From NCBI GenBank assembly GCA_937923465.1, contig CALDUB010000016.1:1-38810 (forward strand): a DNA stretch of 38,810 nt, in the 5' to 3' direction. The first letter of the stretch is position 1; each line of letters starts with the position of its first letter. Of this stretch, positions 24,432-32,743 are shown one piece after another. Source of the stretch: an uncultured Saprospiraceae bacterium (lineage in GTDB: Bacteria > Bacteroidota > Bacteroidia > Chitinophagales > Saprospiraceae). The translations under genes were made by a program, and so were the position numbers. Under the pieces are notes generated by a model, which did not search any database, was not told where the DNA came from, and saw nothing but the letters and a program-made list of their open reading frames with translations.

Positions 24432-25208
24432 ATGGAAGACGAATTGCAAAAACCGGAAGAAGAAACACAAGAACCGCAAAATCAAGCGGAAGAGACTGCT
24501 CCAGAAACGGTTGCAGAAGATGTGTCTGCGGAATTAGATGATATGTTGGGTCTGGATGATGATGATAGTGAAGTGCCTACAGATGCGGCAATAGCAGCAG
24601 AGGCAACTACAGAAGACAATGTCCCCGTAGCAAAAGAGAAAGAGGAGCCAGCCAAACCAGCAGGTCCAATCACAAAGTGGTATTCTCTTCGTGTTATCAG
24701 TGGTAAGGAACGTAAGATTAAAGAGCGTGTAGAATTGGAAATTCAGCGTAATAACTGGGGAGAATTTGTTCGTTCTATTATTGTTCCTACAGAAAAAGTA
24801 TATAAGATTCGTAACGGTAAAAAGATGATTTCTGAAAGAAACATCCTTCCAGGTTACATGATGGTAGAAGCAACTCCTGATAATTTTACAGGAGAAATGA
24901 TTGCAGCTATCGCAAATACACCTAATGTTATTCACTTTTTGGGTAAAACAAACCCAATTCCGATGAGAGATGTCGAAGCACACCGCCTCTTAGGTAAAGT
25001 AGATGAAAACTCAGAGTTAGGTGAACAAATGGTTGAGCCGTTTATCGTAGGTGAAACTGTTAAAATTATCGACGGACCGTTTAGCGAGTTCGTGGGTGAT
25101 GTACTAGAAGTCAACGACGATAAAAAGAAGATGAAAGTAATGGTGAAAATCTTTGGTCGAGGTACCGAAGTAGAATTGAACTATACTCAAGTTGACAAAC
25201 AACAATAA
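24432..25208 (+). CDS. nusG: Transcription elongation/antitermination factor NusG with acidic N-terminal extension
   Basis: A 258-residue NusG. The NGN domain begins at KWYSLRVISGKERKIKERVE (about residue 82) and has the RNAP-contacting ISERNILPGYMMVEA region. The KOW domain follows at about 205-258 (GETVKIIDGPFSEFVGDVLEV, FGRGTEVELNYTQVD). Before the NGN domain lie about 80 residues that ordinary NusG lacks. By hand count 27 of the first 79 residues are Asp/Glu and only 4 are Lys, with a DDMLGLDDDDSE centre. The start is supported because no later ATG before the NGN domain exists except Met38, inside the acidic region. It is co-directional with secE and followed by its own terminator. Confidence 0.97.
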   Translation: MEDELQKPEEETQEPQNQAEETAPETVAEDVSAELDDMLGLDDDDSEVPTDAAIAAEATTEDNVPVAKEKEEPAKPAGPITKWYSLRVISGKERKIKERVELEIQRNNWGEFVRSIIVPTEKVYKIRNGKKMISERNILPGYMMVEATPDNFTGEMIAAIANTPNVIHFLGKTNPIPMRDVEAHRLLGKVDENSELGEQMVEPFIVGETVKIIDGPFSEFVGDVLEVNDDKKKMKVMVKIFGRGTEVELNYTQVDKQQ

Positions 25209-25551
25209 AATATAGAAAGTTACCGTAGTCTATGGCTTCGGTAATTTTTTGTGTAAAGATATAGCCACAAATGCTCCGAAACGCTTGAGTTTAATTATAA
25301 AATTCAAATCCGTTTTGCTTCCCTTTTGAGATTAGTGGTAAAATTGGCTGAATTACTCAATGAACTTCTCCTTTTTTGAGTAAGATAAGTCGGAATAAAC
25401 GGGGCTTGACCTCGAATTGAGCATTATATATTAGACTTTTAGAGAAAAGCAAAAGTTATACACAGGTTTTAAGGCAAAAAAGATACCAAGTATTATTTTT
25501 TGATTTAATGTGAATGCTCTTCATTTCTCACTAGTCCAAATTTTTTTTGTA
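25209..25551 (+). other. nusG-rplK intergenic region
   Basis: A 343-nt stretch without a gene. It opens with the nusG terminator; an 8-bp perfect stem (TTACTCAA / TTGAGTAA, 25353-25383) follows, and then about 170 nt of AT-rich leader before rplK. No TAnnTTTG box was found. The 14-codon extension of rplK in the track (from 25510) is not counted as coding. Confidence 0.6.
25220..25250 (+). terminator. Intrinsic terminator after nusG
   Basis: TTACCG-T-AGTC-TAT-GGCT-T-CGGTAA folds into a 10-bp stem with one T-T mismatch, followed by six T. It starts 12 nt after the nusG stop and separates secE-nusG from the ribosomal-protein genes. Confidence 0.85.
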
Positions 25552-25995
25552 ATGGCTAAGGAAATCGAAACGTTCGTAAAGTTGCAAGTACGCGGTGGCG
25601 CGGCTAACCCAGCACCACCAGTAGGACCTGCATTGGGTGCGAAGGGTGTAAATATCATGGAATTCTGTAAGCGTTTTAACGCGCAGACCCAAGAGAAGCA
25701 AGGGCAAATTTTGCCAGTTTTAATTACTGTCTACAAAGACAAGTCTTTTGACTTTGTAATTAAAACGACACCAGCATCTGCACAAATTTTACAAGCAGCG
25801 AAATTGAAAAGTGGTTCAGCAGTACCTAATCGTGACAAAGTCGCGACTATTGACTGGGAAGCATTGCGTCCAATCGCTGAAAATAAAATGCCTGACCTTA
25901 ACTGTTTTACCGTAGAAAGCGGTATGCGCATGTTGGCAGGAACAGCTCGCTCTATGGGTGTCATCGTAAAAGGTGCTCCAGAAGCAGAAGCTTAG
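25552..25995 (+). CDS. rplK: 50S ribosomal protein L11
   Basis: A 147-residue uL11 from the ATG at 25552 ([16 protein letters not shown]). The track start at 25510 adds [14 protein letters not shown], which is not part of any L11, so the internal ATG is preferred. Signature motifs are [24 protein letters not shown] and the C-terminal RNA-binding part [28 protein letters not shown]11 binds 23S rRNA at the GTPase-associated centre. It heads the rplK-rplA-rplJ-rplL run, with a 137-nt gap to rplA. Confidence 0.98.
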   Translation: MAKEIETFVKLQVRGGAANPAPPVGPALGAKGVNIMEFCKRFNAQTQEKQGQILPVLITVYKDKSFDFVIKTTPASAQILQAAKLKSGSAVPNRDKVATIDWEALRPIAENKMPDLNCFTVESGMRMLAGTARSMGVIVKGAPEAEA

Positions 25996-26132
25996 AAATG
26001 TATAAATGTTGATTGAGTAATTTATAATCATTCAACTTGTACAATTCAAGAAGGGAGCCGTGAAAATTAAGTTTTTTATGGCGCTAATTACCTCATCTAA
26101 GAGTATTTATTACTCTTTAAAATTTAATTAAA

Positions 26133-26825
26133 ATGGCAAGAGTTCCGAAAAAACGGAAAGTTGCAAACGAAAAAGTGGATAGTGAAAAGCTATACACTGT
26201 CGATGAAGCTTGTGCCTTGGTAAAACAAGTCAACACAACTAAATTCGATGCATCTGTAGATGTACACATTCGTTTGGGAGTTGATCCACGTAAAGCTGAC
26301 CAAGCTATCCGTGGTACAGTAACACTACCAAGTGGTACTGGTAAATCGAAAAAAGTTGTTGCATTCGTAACACCAGACAAAGAAGCAGAAGCTAAAGAAG
26401 CAGGAGCCGACTACGTTGGTTTAGCAGAATTAGTGAAGAAAATCCAAGATGGATGGACTGACTTTGATGTTGCTATTGCGATGCCACAAACAATGGCACA
26501 AGTAGGTCGTATCGGTCGTGTATTAGGACCCCGTGGTCTTATGCCAAACCCGAAAACGGGTACTGTAACCATGAATGTTGGTGATGCAATTAGAGATGTG
26601 AAAGGTGGTAAGATTGCCTTCCGTGTTGATAAATTCGGTATCATTCACTCTTCTATTGGTAGAGTAGGCTTCACACCTGCACAGTTGCAAGCAAACGCAA
26701 ATGAATTGCTTACTACTTTGGTGAAAATGAAACCTTCATCTGCAAAGGGTATCTATATGAAATCTGTGACTATGGCATCTACGATGTCTCCAGGTATCAA
26801 GATTGACCCTAAATCAATTAAATAA
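26133..26825 (+). CDS. rplA: 50S ribosomal protein L1
   Basis: A 230-residue uL1 with the expected pattern: VDVHIRLGVDPRKADQAIRGTV, RIGRVLGPRGLMPNPKTGTVT and GIIHSSIGRVGFTPAQLQAN. L1 forms the L1 stalk near the E site and in many bacteria also represses its own mRNA. The leader holds two hairpins, a 7-bp one directly before the start (26099-26117, AAGAGTA / TACTCTT) and a bulged stem at about 26056-26085. Gap to rplJ is 43 nt. Confidence 0.98.
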   Translation: MARVPKKRKVANEKVDSEKLYTVDEACALVKQVNTTKFDASVDVHIRLGVDPRKADQAIRGTVTLPSGTGKSKKVVAFVTPDKEAEAKEAGADYVGLAELVKKIQDGWTDFDVAIAMPQTMAQVGRIGRVLGPRGLMPNPKTGTVTMNVGDAIRDVKGGKIAFRVDKFGIIHSSIGRVGFTPAQLQANANELLTTLVKMKPSSAKGIYMKSVTMASTMSPGIKIDPKSIK

Positions 26826-26868
26826 TCGTCGCTGAAGGTTTAATCTTTCAGTCCAAAAATATCTTATT

Positions 26869-27402
26869 ATGAATAAGGCAGAAAAAACGGCGATGATTGA
26901 GGAGTTGAAAACGAAATTTGAAACATCTTCATTTTTCTACGTGACCGACTCATCAACTTTGTCAGCAGAAAAGACAACAGTTCTACGTGGTATGTTCTTT
27001 GAAAAAGGCATCGAAATGCGTGTTGTGAAAAACACACTCGTTAAGAAAGCTTTAGAGAGTGCACCCGCAGAAAAAGGATATGCAGAAGTAATAGAAGCTT
27101 TGAAAGGCCCTACTGCTCTCTTATTCTCAGATGTAGCTAAAGCACCAGCAGAAGTTCTTAAAAAATTCCGTGAGGATAATGAACGTCCGTTGCTTAAAGC
27201 AGCATATATAGACACTGACGTATTCGTCGGTGACGAGCAAATTGAAGCGCTCACCAAACTCAAATCTAAAGAAGATTTGGTCGCAGAAGTTATCGCATTA
27301 TTGCAATCTCCAATCAAAAACGTATTGGGTTCTTTGCAGTCAGGTGGTCAAACTATCAGTGGCTTGTTAAAAACTTTAGAGGCGAGAGAAGAAGCTGCAT
27401 AA
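26869..27402 (+). CDS. rplJ: 50S ribosomal protein L10
   Basis: A 177-residue uL10, the base of the L7/L12 stalk: FFYVTDSSTLSAEKTTVLRG, GIEMRVVKNTLVKKALES and the C-terminal helix that binds L7/L12 dimers (LQSGGQTISGLLKTLEAREEAA). A 7-bp hairpin (CTGAAGG / CTTTCAG, 26832-26851) lies 17 nt before the ATG and may take part in leader control, although the classical L10 leader is longer than this 43-nt spacer. A 201-nt gap separates it from rplL. Confidence 0.98.
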   Translation: MNKAEKTAMIEELKTKFETSSFFYVTDSSTLSAEKTTVLRGMFFEKGIEMRVVKNTLVKKALESAPAEKGYAEVIEALKGPTALLFSDVAKAPAEVLKKFREDNERPLLKAAYIDTDVFVGDEQIEALTKLKSKEDLVAEVIALLQSPIKNVLGSLQSGGQTISGLLKTLEAREEAA

Positions 27403-27514
27403 ACTTTGCAGTTTTCTCGGTGCGTAAAAATTTAGCTCGGCGGTAAGATAATTATCTTCTTATCAAGATGTTGGCAAAGTGAAGTGTGAAAATCCCGAAT
27501 GGAGCTTTGCATTT

Positions 27515-27522
27515 TACCTTTG
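27515..27522 (+). promoter_or_regulatory. Possible -7 box before rplL
   Basis: TACCTTTG matches TAnnTTTG, 82 nt before the rplL ATG in the 201-nt rplJ-rplL spacer. No -33 element at the usual spacing. Extra rplL transcription would fit the need for several L7/L12 copies per ribosome. Confidence 0.4.
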
Positions 27523-27603
27523 ACAATATATAATCAATCATGGCTTCCAAGTTACAACGCACCAATTAATAATTAATTGGTAATATTTTAAAATCATTTT
27601 CAA

Positions 27604-27978
27604 ATGGCAGATTTAAGTGCATTAGCAGAACAACTCGTAAACCTTACAGTAAAAGACGTAAGTGAGTTGGCAACCATCCTCAAAGACGAGTACGGTATCG
27701 AACCAGCAGCAGCAGCAGTAGCAGTAGCAGGCCCAGGTGGCGCAGGCGGCGGCGAAGCAGCAGCTCAAACTGAATTCGATGTAATTCTCGAATCTGCGGG
27801 TGCAGCTAAGTTGAAAGTCGTAAAAGAAGTCAAAGACCTTATGGGTGTAGGCTTGAAAGAAGCGAAAGGACTTGTTGACGACGCTCCAACGACGTTGAAA
27901 ACAGGTATTCCTATGGCAGATGCAGAAGCTATCAAAACTGCTTTAGAGGCAGTAGGTGCTTCAGTTGAAATCAAGTAA
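27604..27978 (+). CDS. rplL: 50S ribosomal protein L7/L12
   Basis: A 124-residue bL12. The N-terminal dimerisation domain ([33 protein letters not shown]) is followed by an Ala/Gly-rich hinge (about 37-57) and the factor-binding C-terminal domain ([38 protein letters not shown]). It recruits EF-Tu and EF-G to the ribosome. It is the last ribosomal-protein gene before rpoB, which is unusually distant (838 nt). Confidence 0.98.
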   Translation: MADLSALAEQLVNLTVKDVSELATILKDEYGIEPAAAAVAVAGPGGAGGGEAAAQTEFDVILESAGAAKLKVVKEVKDLMGVGLKEAKGLVDDAPTTLKTGIPMADAEAIKTALEAVGASVEIK

Positions 27979-28050
27979 GCTTCTTTGGACGACTGAAAGA
28001 CTGACCGAAGATTTATTCTTCATACAGTTTTTCTGCTTTCTAAGAGATAC

Positions 28051-28078
28051 GGTCGGAAAGTCTTCGGATTTTCCGACC
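28051..28078 (+). terminator. UUCG-capped hairpin after rplL
   Basis: GGTCGGAAAGTC-TTCG-GATTTTCCGACC forms a 12-bp stem (one G-U) closed by C(TTCG)G, an exceptionally stable tetraloop. It is 72 nt after the rplL stop. The downstream sequence is only moderately T-rich, so it may terminate, attenuate, or protect the 3' end of the ribosomal-protein mRNA. Confidence 0.65.
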
Positions 28079-28212
28079 AATTCTTACTTTTGAGCAAGTA
28101 AAATGAAATTTTTAATACCAAAACTGGTTGATAAACTTAATTTTTATGTGCTCCCTTCGCTAAATTTGTTTGTTTTAAACAAACTTATGACACGAAGATT
28201 CTACTGATTTTG

Positions 28213-28220
28213 TACCTTTG
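28213..28220 (+). promoter_or_regulatory. Candidate -7 box for rpoBC
   Basis: TACCTTTG followed by CC, the same ten bases as the box upstream of rpsU. It lies about 600 nt before the rpoB start. A clear -33 element is not visible. Confidence 0.45.
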
Positions 28221-28281
28221 CCTTCTATTTAAAAAATGGATATAGAAAAATTATTCGTAATAAGTTGATTATCAGGCTCTA

Positions 28282-28316
28282 AGGCTTAGATAGATGTACC
28301 ACATCCTTCTAAGCCT
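28282..28316 (+). repeat. Two-block hairpin in the rpoB leader
   Basis: AGGCTTAGA-TA-GATGT-ACC-ACATC-CT-TCTAAGCCT pairs as 9 bp plus 5 bp around a symmetric 2x2 internal loop with a 3-nt apical loop. A T6 run follows about 16 nt later. It lies about 60 nt downstream of the TACCTTTG box, the right place for an attenuator. Confidence 0.6.
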
Positions 28317-28816
28317 ATCGTTGTTTATAGACTTTTTTAGTTTGAAAATGAACTTTTAGGAAGATTTGAATGTATTCATACTCGTGGCTTTGTGAAAAAA
28401 GTTACGAGAAAGGAAATATCTTTGATAAGTAGACGATTATGGAAAGAAATACATCTAATTTTAGTGTATTTTGGGAAGTATAGAGGAGAATTAGATATTT
28501 TCGTCAGACAAATATTTGAAAAAATAATTGGATTAGTAAAGACTTTTTTGATTTTTTTCAAAAATAAATTTGTTAGGTCGATTAGATGACGTGATAATTG
28601 TCTGAAAATGAAGGTTTTAAAAGGATAAAGCAGCAGCGATTTTTTTAATCGCTCACAGCGAAAAGAAAACGCGTATCAAACGCGACAGCATATATCGGAC
28701 ACTGTCCGAACCCACGGAAGACAAAATAAAGAGCGATCATTTATTTAATGGTCAATCATCAAATGTCCACCGTACTATAGAAATAAGAGTAGCTAACAAT
28801 ATAACCGGAATTGCAC

Positions 28817-31800
28817 ATGACCAATACAGGTATAGTGAGAGCTGAAGAGCGTAGAGTAAACTTCGGCAAGATTAAACTCTCAGGAGTTGACCCGGACTTA
28901 TTGGAAATTCAACTACAGTCTTTCCAAGAGTTTTTCCAATTGGAAACCACGCCTGAAAACCGCGGTAACGAGGGTTTATTTCGCGTTTTCCAAGAAAACT
29001 TTCCCATTACGGATGCCCGTAATATCTTCGTTCTTGAGTTTTTAGATTATTTCATCGACCCCCCACGCTACACCATTCCAGAGTGTATGCAACGTGGATT
29101 GACTTACAGCGTGCCCTTAAAAGCAAAGCTTCGTTTGTCATGTAATGATGAAGAGCACGTAGATTTCGAAACTATCGTACAGGATGTTTTCTTAGGAAAC
29201 ATCCCATACATGACCCCAAAAGGGACATTCGTAATCAATGGTGCTGAGCGTGTTATTGTTTCTCAGTTACACCGTTCTCCTGGTGTATTCTTTGGACAAT
29301 CTTTCCACCCGAACGGTACTAAGATTTATTCTGCCCGTGTCATTCCTTTTAAAGGTGCATGGATGGAGTTCGCGACTGACATTAATACTGTCATGTACGC
29401 ATACATTGACCGTAAGAAAAAATTTCCTGTAACTACATTGTTACGTGCGATTGGTTTCGATACGGATAAAGCCATTTTGAACATATTCGACTTGGCAGAT
29501 GAAGTAGAAACGAATGAAGAAGGCTTGAAAAATGCTGTTGGTCGTAAATTGGCTGCACGTGTATTAAAGTCTTGGAATGAGGATTTTGTAGATGAGGATA
29601 CAGGTGAGGTAGTAACAATCGAGCGTAACGAGATTATCTTGGAGCGTGACATCGTTTTAGATGAAGACAATATTAGCTTGATTAGAGAAGCTGGTGTTGA
29701 AAACATCATCCTTCAACGTGAAGATGTAGATGATGACTACTCTATCATTTACAATACATTACAAAAAGACCCGTCTTCGTCTGAAATCGAAGCGGTGAAC
29801 TATATCTACCGCCAGTTGCGTGGTACTGAGCCACCAGATGATGAAACAGCTCGTGGTATCATTGATAAACTATTCTTCTCTGACAAACGCTATAACTTAG
29901 GTGAAGTTGGACGTTACAAAATCAACCGTAAATTGGGAGGAGAAATCCCAATGGATACGCAGGTTTTGACGAAAGAAGATATTATCGAAATCGTTAAATA
30001 CTTAGTACGTTTGATGAATCAACGTGCAGAGATTGATGATATTGATCACTTAAGTAACCGTCGTGTCCGTACAGTAGGAGAGCAGCTATATGCTCAGTTT
30101 GGGGTAGGTTTGGCACGTATGGCACGTACTATTCGTGAGCGTATGAATGTACGTGACAACGAGGTATTTACACCGATTGATTTGATTAACGCAAGGACTT
30201 TGTCTTCAGTTATCAACTCTTTCTTTGGTACGTCACAGTTATCACAGTTCCTTGACCAGACAAATCCTTTATCTGAAATCACTCACAAGCGTCGTATTTC
30301 GGCACTTGGACCTGGTGGTTTGAGTCGGGAGCGTGCAGGTTTTGAGGTACGTGATGTTCACTATTCTCACTACGGTCGTTTATGTACGATTGAAACGCCA
30401 GAGGGACCGAATATCGGTTTGATTTCGACACTTTGTGTATTGGCGAAGGTGAACAAAATGGGTTTCTTGGAAACACCTTATCGTAAGGTAACTAACGGTA
30501 AAGTGGATTACGATGTAATGCCAGAATACCTTTCTGCAGAAGGAGAGGATTACATGAAAATTGCACAGGCAAATGCAGGTTTGGATGAAGCAGGAGCTTT
30601 TACCACTGACCGTATTAAGTCTCGTGAGCATGGCGATTTTCCTGTATTAACAGGTGAAGAAGTTGAATATATGGATGTTGCACCTAACCAGATTGTTGGG
30701 GTGTCGGCATCTTTGATTCCATTCCTTGAGAATGATGATGCCAACCGTGCCCTTATGGGCTCTAACATGCAGCGTCAAGCAGTACCTTTGTTGAAACCAG
30801 CTTCACCGATTGTCGGTACAGGTTTGGAAGGCAAGGTAGCGCGTGATAGTCGTATGTTGATTAACGCGGAAGGTGACGGAGTTGTTGAATATGTAGATGC
30901 GAATGAAATCGTTATCCGTTACGACCGTAGCGAGGAAGATTCTTTAGTTAGCTTTGAAGATGCACGTAAGACTTATACATTAATTAAGTTCCGTCGTACA
31001 AATCAAGGTACTAATATCAACTTGAAACCAATCGTACGTAAAGGTGACCGTGTAAGTAAAGGTCAAATCCTTTGTGACGGTTATGCAACTGAGAAAGGAG
31101 AATTAGCATTAGGTCAAAACTTGAAAGTGGCATTTATGCCATGGAAAGGTTATAACTATGAGGATGCAATTGTACTTTCTGAGCGTGTAGTTCGTGAAGA
31201 TATTTTCACTTCTCTCCACATCGAACACTTCGAAATTGACGTGCGCGATACTAAGTTGGGTGAAGAGGAATTGACAAATGATATTCCTAATGTATCGGAA
31301 GATGCAACGCGCGATTTGGATGAGCACGGTGTTATCCGTGTTGGTGCATGGGTGAAAGAAGGAGACATCATCATTGGTAAGATTACGCCGAAAGGGGAGT
31401 CTGACCCGACACCAGAGGAGAAATTGCTTCGTGCAATCTTTGGTGATAAAGCAGGTGATGTAAAAGATGCTTCACTAAAAGCACCACCTTCTACTAAAGG
31501 TATCATCATCAATAAGCAACTTTTCGCTCGTGCGAAGAAAGATAAAGAGCAGAAAGAAAGCGAGAAATTGTTGCTACAGAAGTTGGATGACCAACACGCT
31601 ATCAGCTTGAATGAGTTGAAAACGATTTTGGTAGATAAGTTGGCTGTTTTGGTGAAAGGCAAGACGAGTGAAGGCGTTAAGTCTGTTTACTCTGAAATGT
31701 TGATACCAAAAGGTACAAAATTCAACCAAGAGGTACTACGTGAATTGGAATATGCTTCTGTCGATTATAGCAATTGGACGGATGAGTTACCGACTAATAA

Positions 31801-32635
31801 GTTGATTGCTCAGTTGTTACACAACTACAGCATTAAAGTTAACGAGGAAGTAGGTAAGTACAAGCGTGAGAAATTCAACATCAGCATTGGTGATGAGTTA
31901 CCAGCAGGTGTATTGAAATTGGCAAAAGTTTACATGGCTAAAAAGCGTAAGCTGAAAGTGGGTGATAAACTTGCCGGTCGTCACGGTAACAAAGGTATCG
32001 TTTCGCGTATTGTACGTACGGAAGATATGCCATTCTTAGAAGATGGAACAGCAGTGGATATCGTATTGAATCCATTAGGTGTACCTTCTCGTATGAACTT
32101 GGGACAAATCTTCGAGACAGTATTAGGTTGGGCAGGTGAAAAATTGGGTGTCAAGTTTGCCACTCCAATCTTTGACGGTGCGAGCCAAGACGAAATCGAA
32201 GAGTATATCCAGAAGGTAAACTTACCGAGTTTGGGTCAAACTTATCTATATGACGGTGAGACGGGTGACCGTTTCCACCAGCAGGCAACAGTAGGTGTGA
32301 TTTACATGCTGAAATTGTCGCACATGGTAGATGATAAGATGCACTCTCGTTCTATCGGACCATATTCACTTATTACACAACAACCATTGGGTGGTAAAGC
32401 CCAGTTTGGTGGTCAGCGTTTTGGTGAAATGGAGGTTTGGGCATTGGAGGCATTCGGTGCTGCTAATATCTTGCAAGAGCTATTGACGCTTAAGTCGGAT
32501 GATATTCAGGGTCGTGCGAAAGCTTATGAAGCTATCGTAAAAGGTGATACTTTACCTGAACCGAATATTCCAGAGTCATTCAATGTACTTGTACATGAAT
32601 TGCGTGGATTAGCCTTGGACGTGAAGTTCGAGTAG
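28817..32635 (+). CDS. rpoB: DNA-directed RNA polymerase subunit beta
   Basis: A 1272-residue beta subunit of normal Bacteroidota length. I use the ATG at 28817 ([20 protein letters not shown]); the track start is a TTG six nucleotides earlier. Landmarks are the rifampicin-binding region at about residues 470-535 ([40 protein letters not shown]), in which the residues usually mutated in resistance appear wild type, and the C-terminal blocks [18 protein letters not shown] and [19 protein letters not shown]. It is part of the RNAP core. It is separated from rplL by an 838-nt structured region and from rpoC by a 108-nt spacer largely occupied by one hairpin. Confidence 0.99.
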   Translation: MTNTGIVRAEERRVNFGKIKLSGVDPDLLEIQLQSFQEFFQLETTPENRGNEGLFRVFQENFPITDARNIFVLEFLDYFIDPPRYTIPECMQRGLTYSVPLKAKLRLSCNDEEHVDFETIVQDVFLGNIPYMTPKGTFVINGAERVIVSQLHRSPGVFFGQSFHPNGTKIYSARVIPFKGAWMEFATDINTVMYAYIDRKKKFPVTTLLRAIGFDTDKAILNIFDLADEVETNEEGLKNAVGRKLAARVLKSWNEDFVDEDTGEVVTIERNEIILERDIVLDEDNISLIREAGVENIILQREDVDDDYSIIYNTLQKDPSSSEIEAVNYIYRQLRGTEPPDDETARGIIDKLFFSDKRYNLGEVGRYKINRKLGGEIPMDTQVLTKEDIIEIVKYLVRLMNQRAEIDDIDHLSNRRVRTVGEQLYAQFGVGLARMARTIRERMNVRDNEVFTPIDLINARTLSSVINSFFGTSQLSQFLDQTNPLSEITHKRRISALGPGGLSRERAGFEVRDVHYSHYGRLCTIETPEGPNIGLISTLCVLAKVNKMGFLETPYRKVTNGKVDYDVMPEYLSAEGEDYMKIAQANAGLDEAGAFTTDRIKSREHGDFPVLTGEEVEYMDVAPNQIVGVSASLIPFLENDDANRALMGSNMQRQAVPLLKPASPIVGTGLEGKVARDSRMLINAEGDGVVEYVDANEIVIRYDRSEEDSLVSFEDARKTYTLIKFRRTNQGTNINLKPIVRKGDRVSKGQILCDGYATEKGELALGQNLKVAFMPWKGYNYEDAIVLSERVVREDIFTSLHIEHFEIDVRDTKLGEEELTNDIPNVSEDATRDLDEHGVIRVGAWVKEGDIIIGKITPKGESDPTPEEKLLRAIFGDKAGDVKDASLKAPPSTKGIIINKQLFARAKKDKEQKESEKLLLQKLDDQHAISLNELKTILVDKLAVLVKGKTSEGVKSVYSEMLIPKGTKFNQEVLRELEYASVDYSNWTDELPTNKLIAQLLHNYSIKVNEEVGKYKREKFNISIGDELPAGVLKLAKVYMAKKRKLKVGDKLAGRHGNKGIVSRIVRTEDMPFLEDGTAVDIVLNPLGVPSRMNLGQIFETVLGWAGEKLGVKFATPIFDGASQDEIEEYIQKVNLPSLGQTYLYDGETGDRFHQQATVGVIYMLKLSHMVDDKMHSRSIGPYSLITQQPLGGKAQFGGQRFGEMEVWALEAFGAANILQELLTLKSDDIQGRAKAYEAIVKGDTLPEPNIPESFNVLVHELRGLALDVKFE

Positions 32636-32636
32636 A

Positions 32637-32703
32637 ACAATCAAAGCTTCTTAACTCATTAGTTGACTTAAAGTCATTTGAGGAGTTAAGAAGTTTTAAT
32701 TGT
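32637..32703 (+). repeat. Long hairpin filling the rpoB-rpoC spacer
   Basis: Fifteen consecutive pairs (AAAGCTTCTTAACTC / GAGTTAAGAAGTTTT, one G-U) continue outward past a single C-A mismatch with ACAAT / ATTGT, giving about 20 pairs. A nested stem TGACT-TAA-AGTCA sits in the loop. It begins one base after the rpoB stop and ends 40 nt before rpoC. A partial terminator or an RNase III-type processing site is possible. Confidence 0.8.
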
Positions 32704-32743
32704 GTGAAATTAAAAAAGTTAACTTTTTAAAATACAGCAAAAT

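Larger units (their letters stand above)
27979..28816 (+). other. Long structured rplL-rpoB intergenic region
   Basis: No supported gene in 838 nt. In order it holds: a UUCG-capped hairpin (28051), a short palindrome GTTTGTTT-T-AAACAAAC (28168-28184), a TACCTTTG promoter-like box (28213), a 14-bp hairpin in two blocks (28282), a weak 65-codon GTG-started ORF (28392-28589), then four small stems in the last 190 nt (28635-28653, 28670-28684, 28695-28709, 28735-28753). It could serve as an rpoBC leader or hold an unrecognised small RNA. Confidence 0.7.

Noticed and set aside
24534-24983. 149-aa ORF antisense to nusG
   Set aside because: Cys/Phe/Ile-rich composition typical of a reverse-frame shadow.
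28392-28589. 65-codon GTG-started ORF in the rplL-rpoB spacer
   Set aside because: Basic/hydrophobic low-complexity composition, no ribosome-binding signal, no recognisable family, and it lies in a region better explained as untranslated leader.
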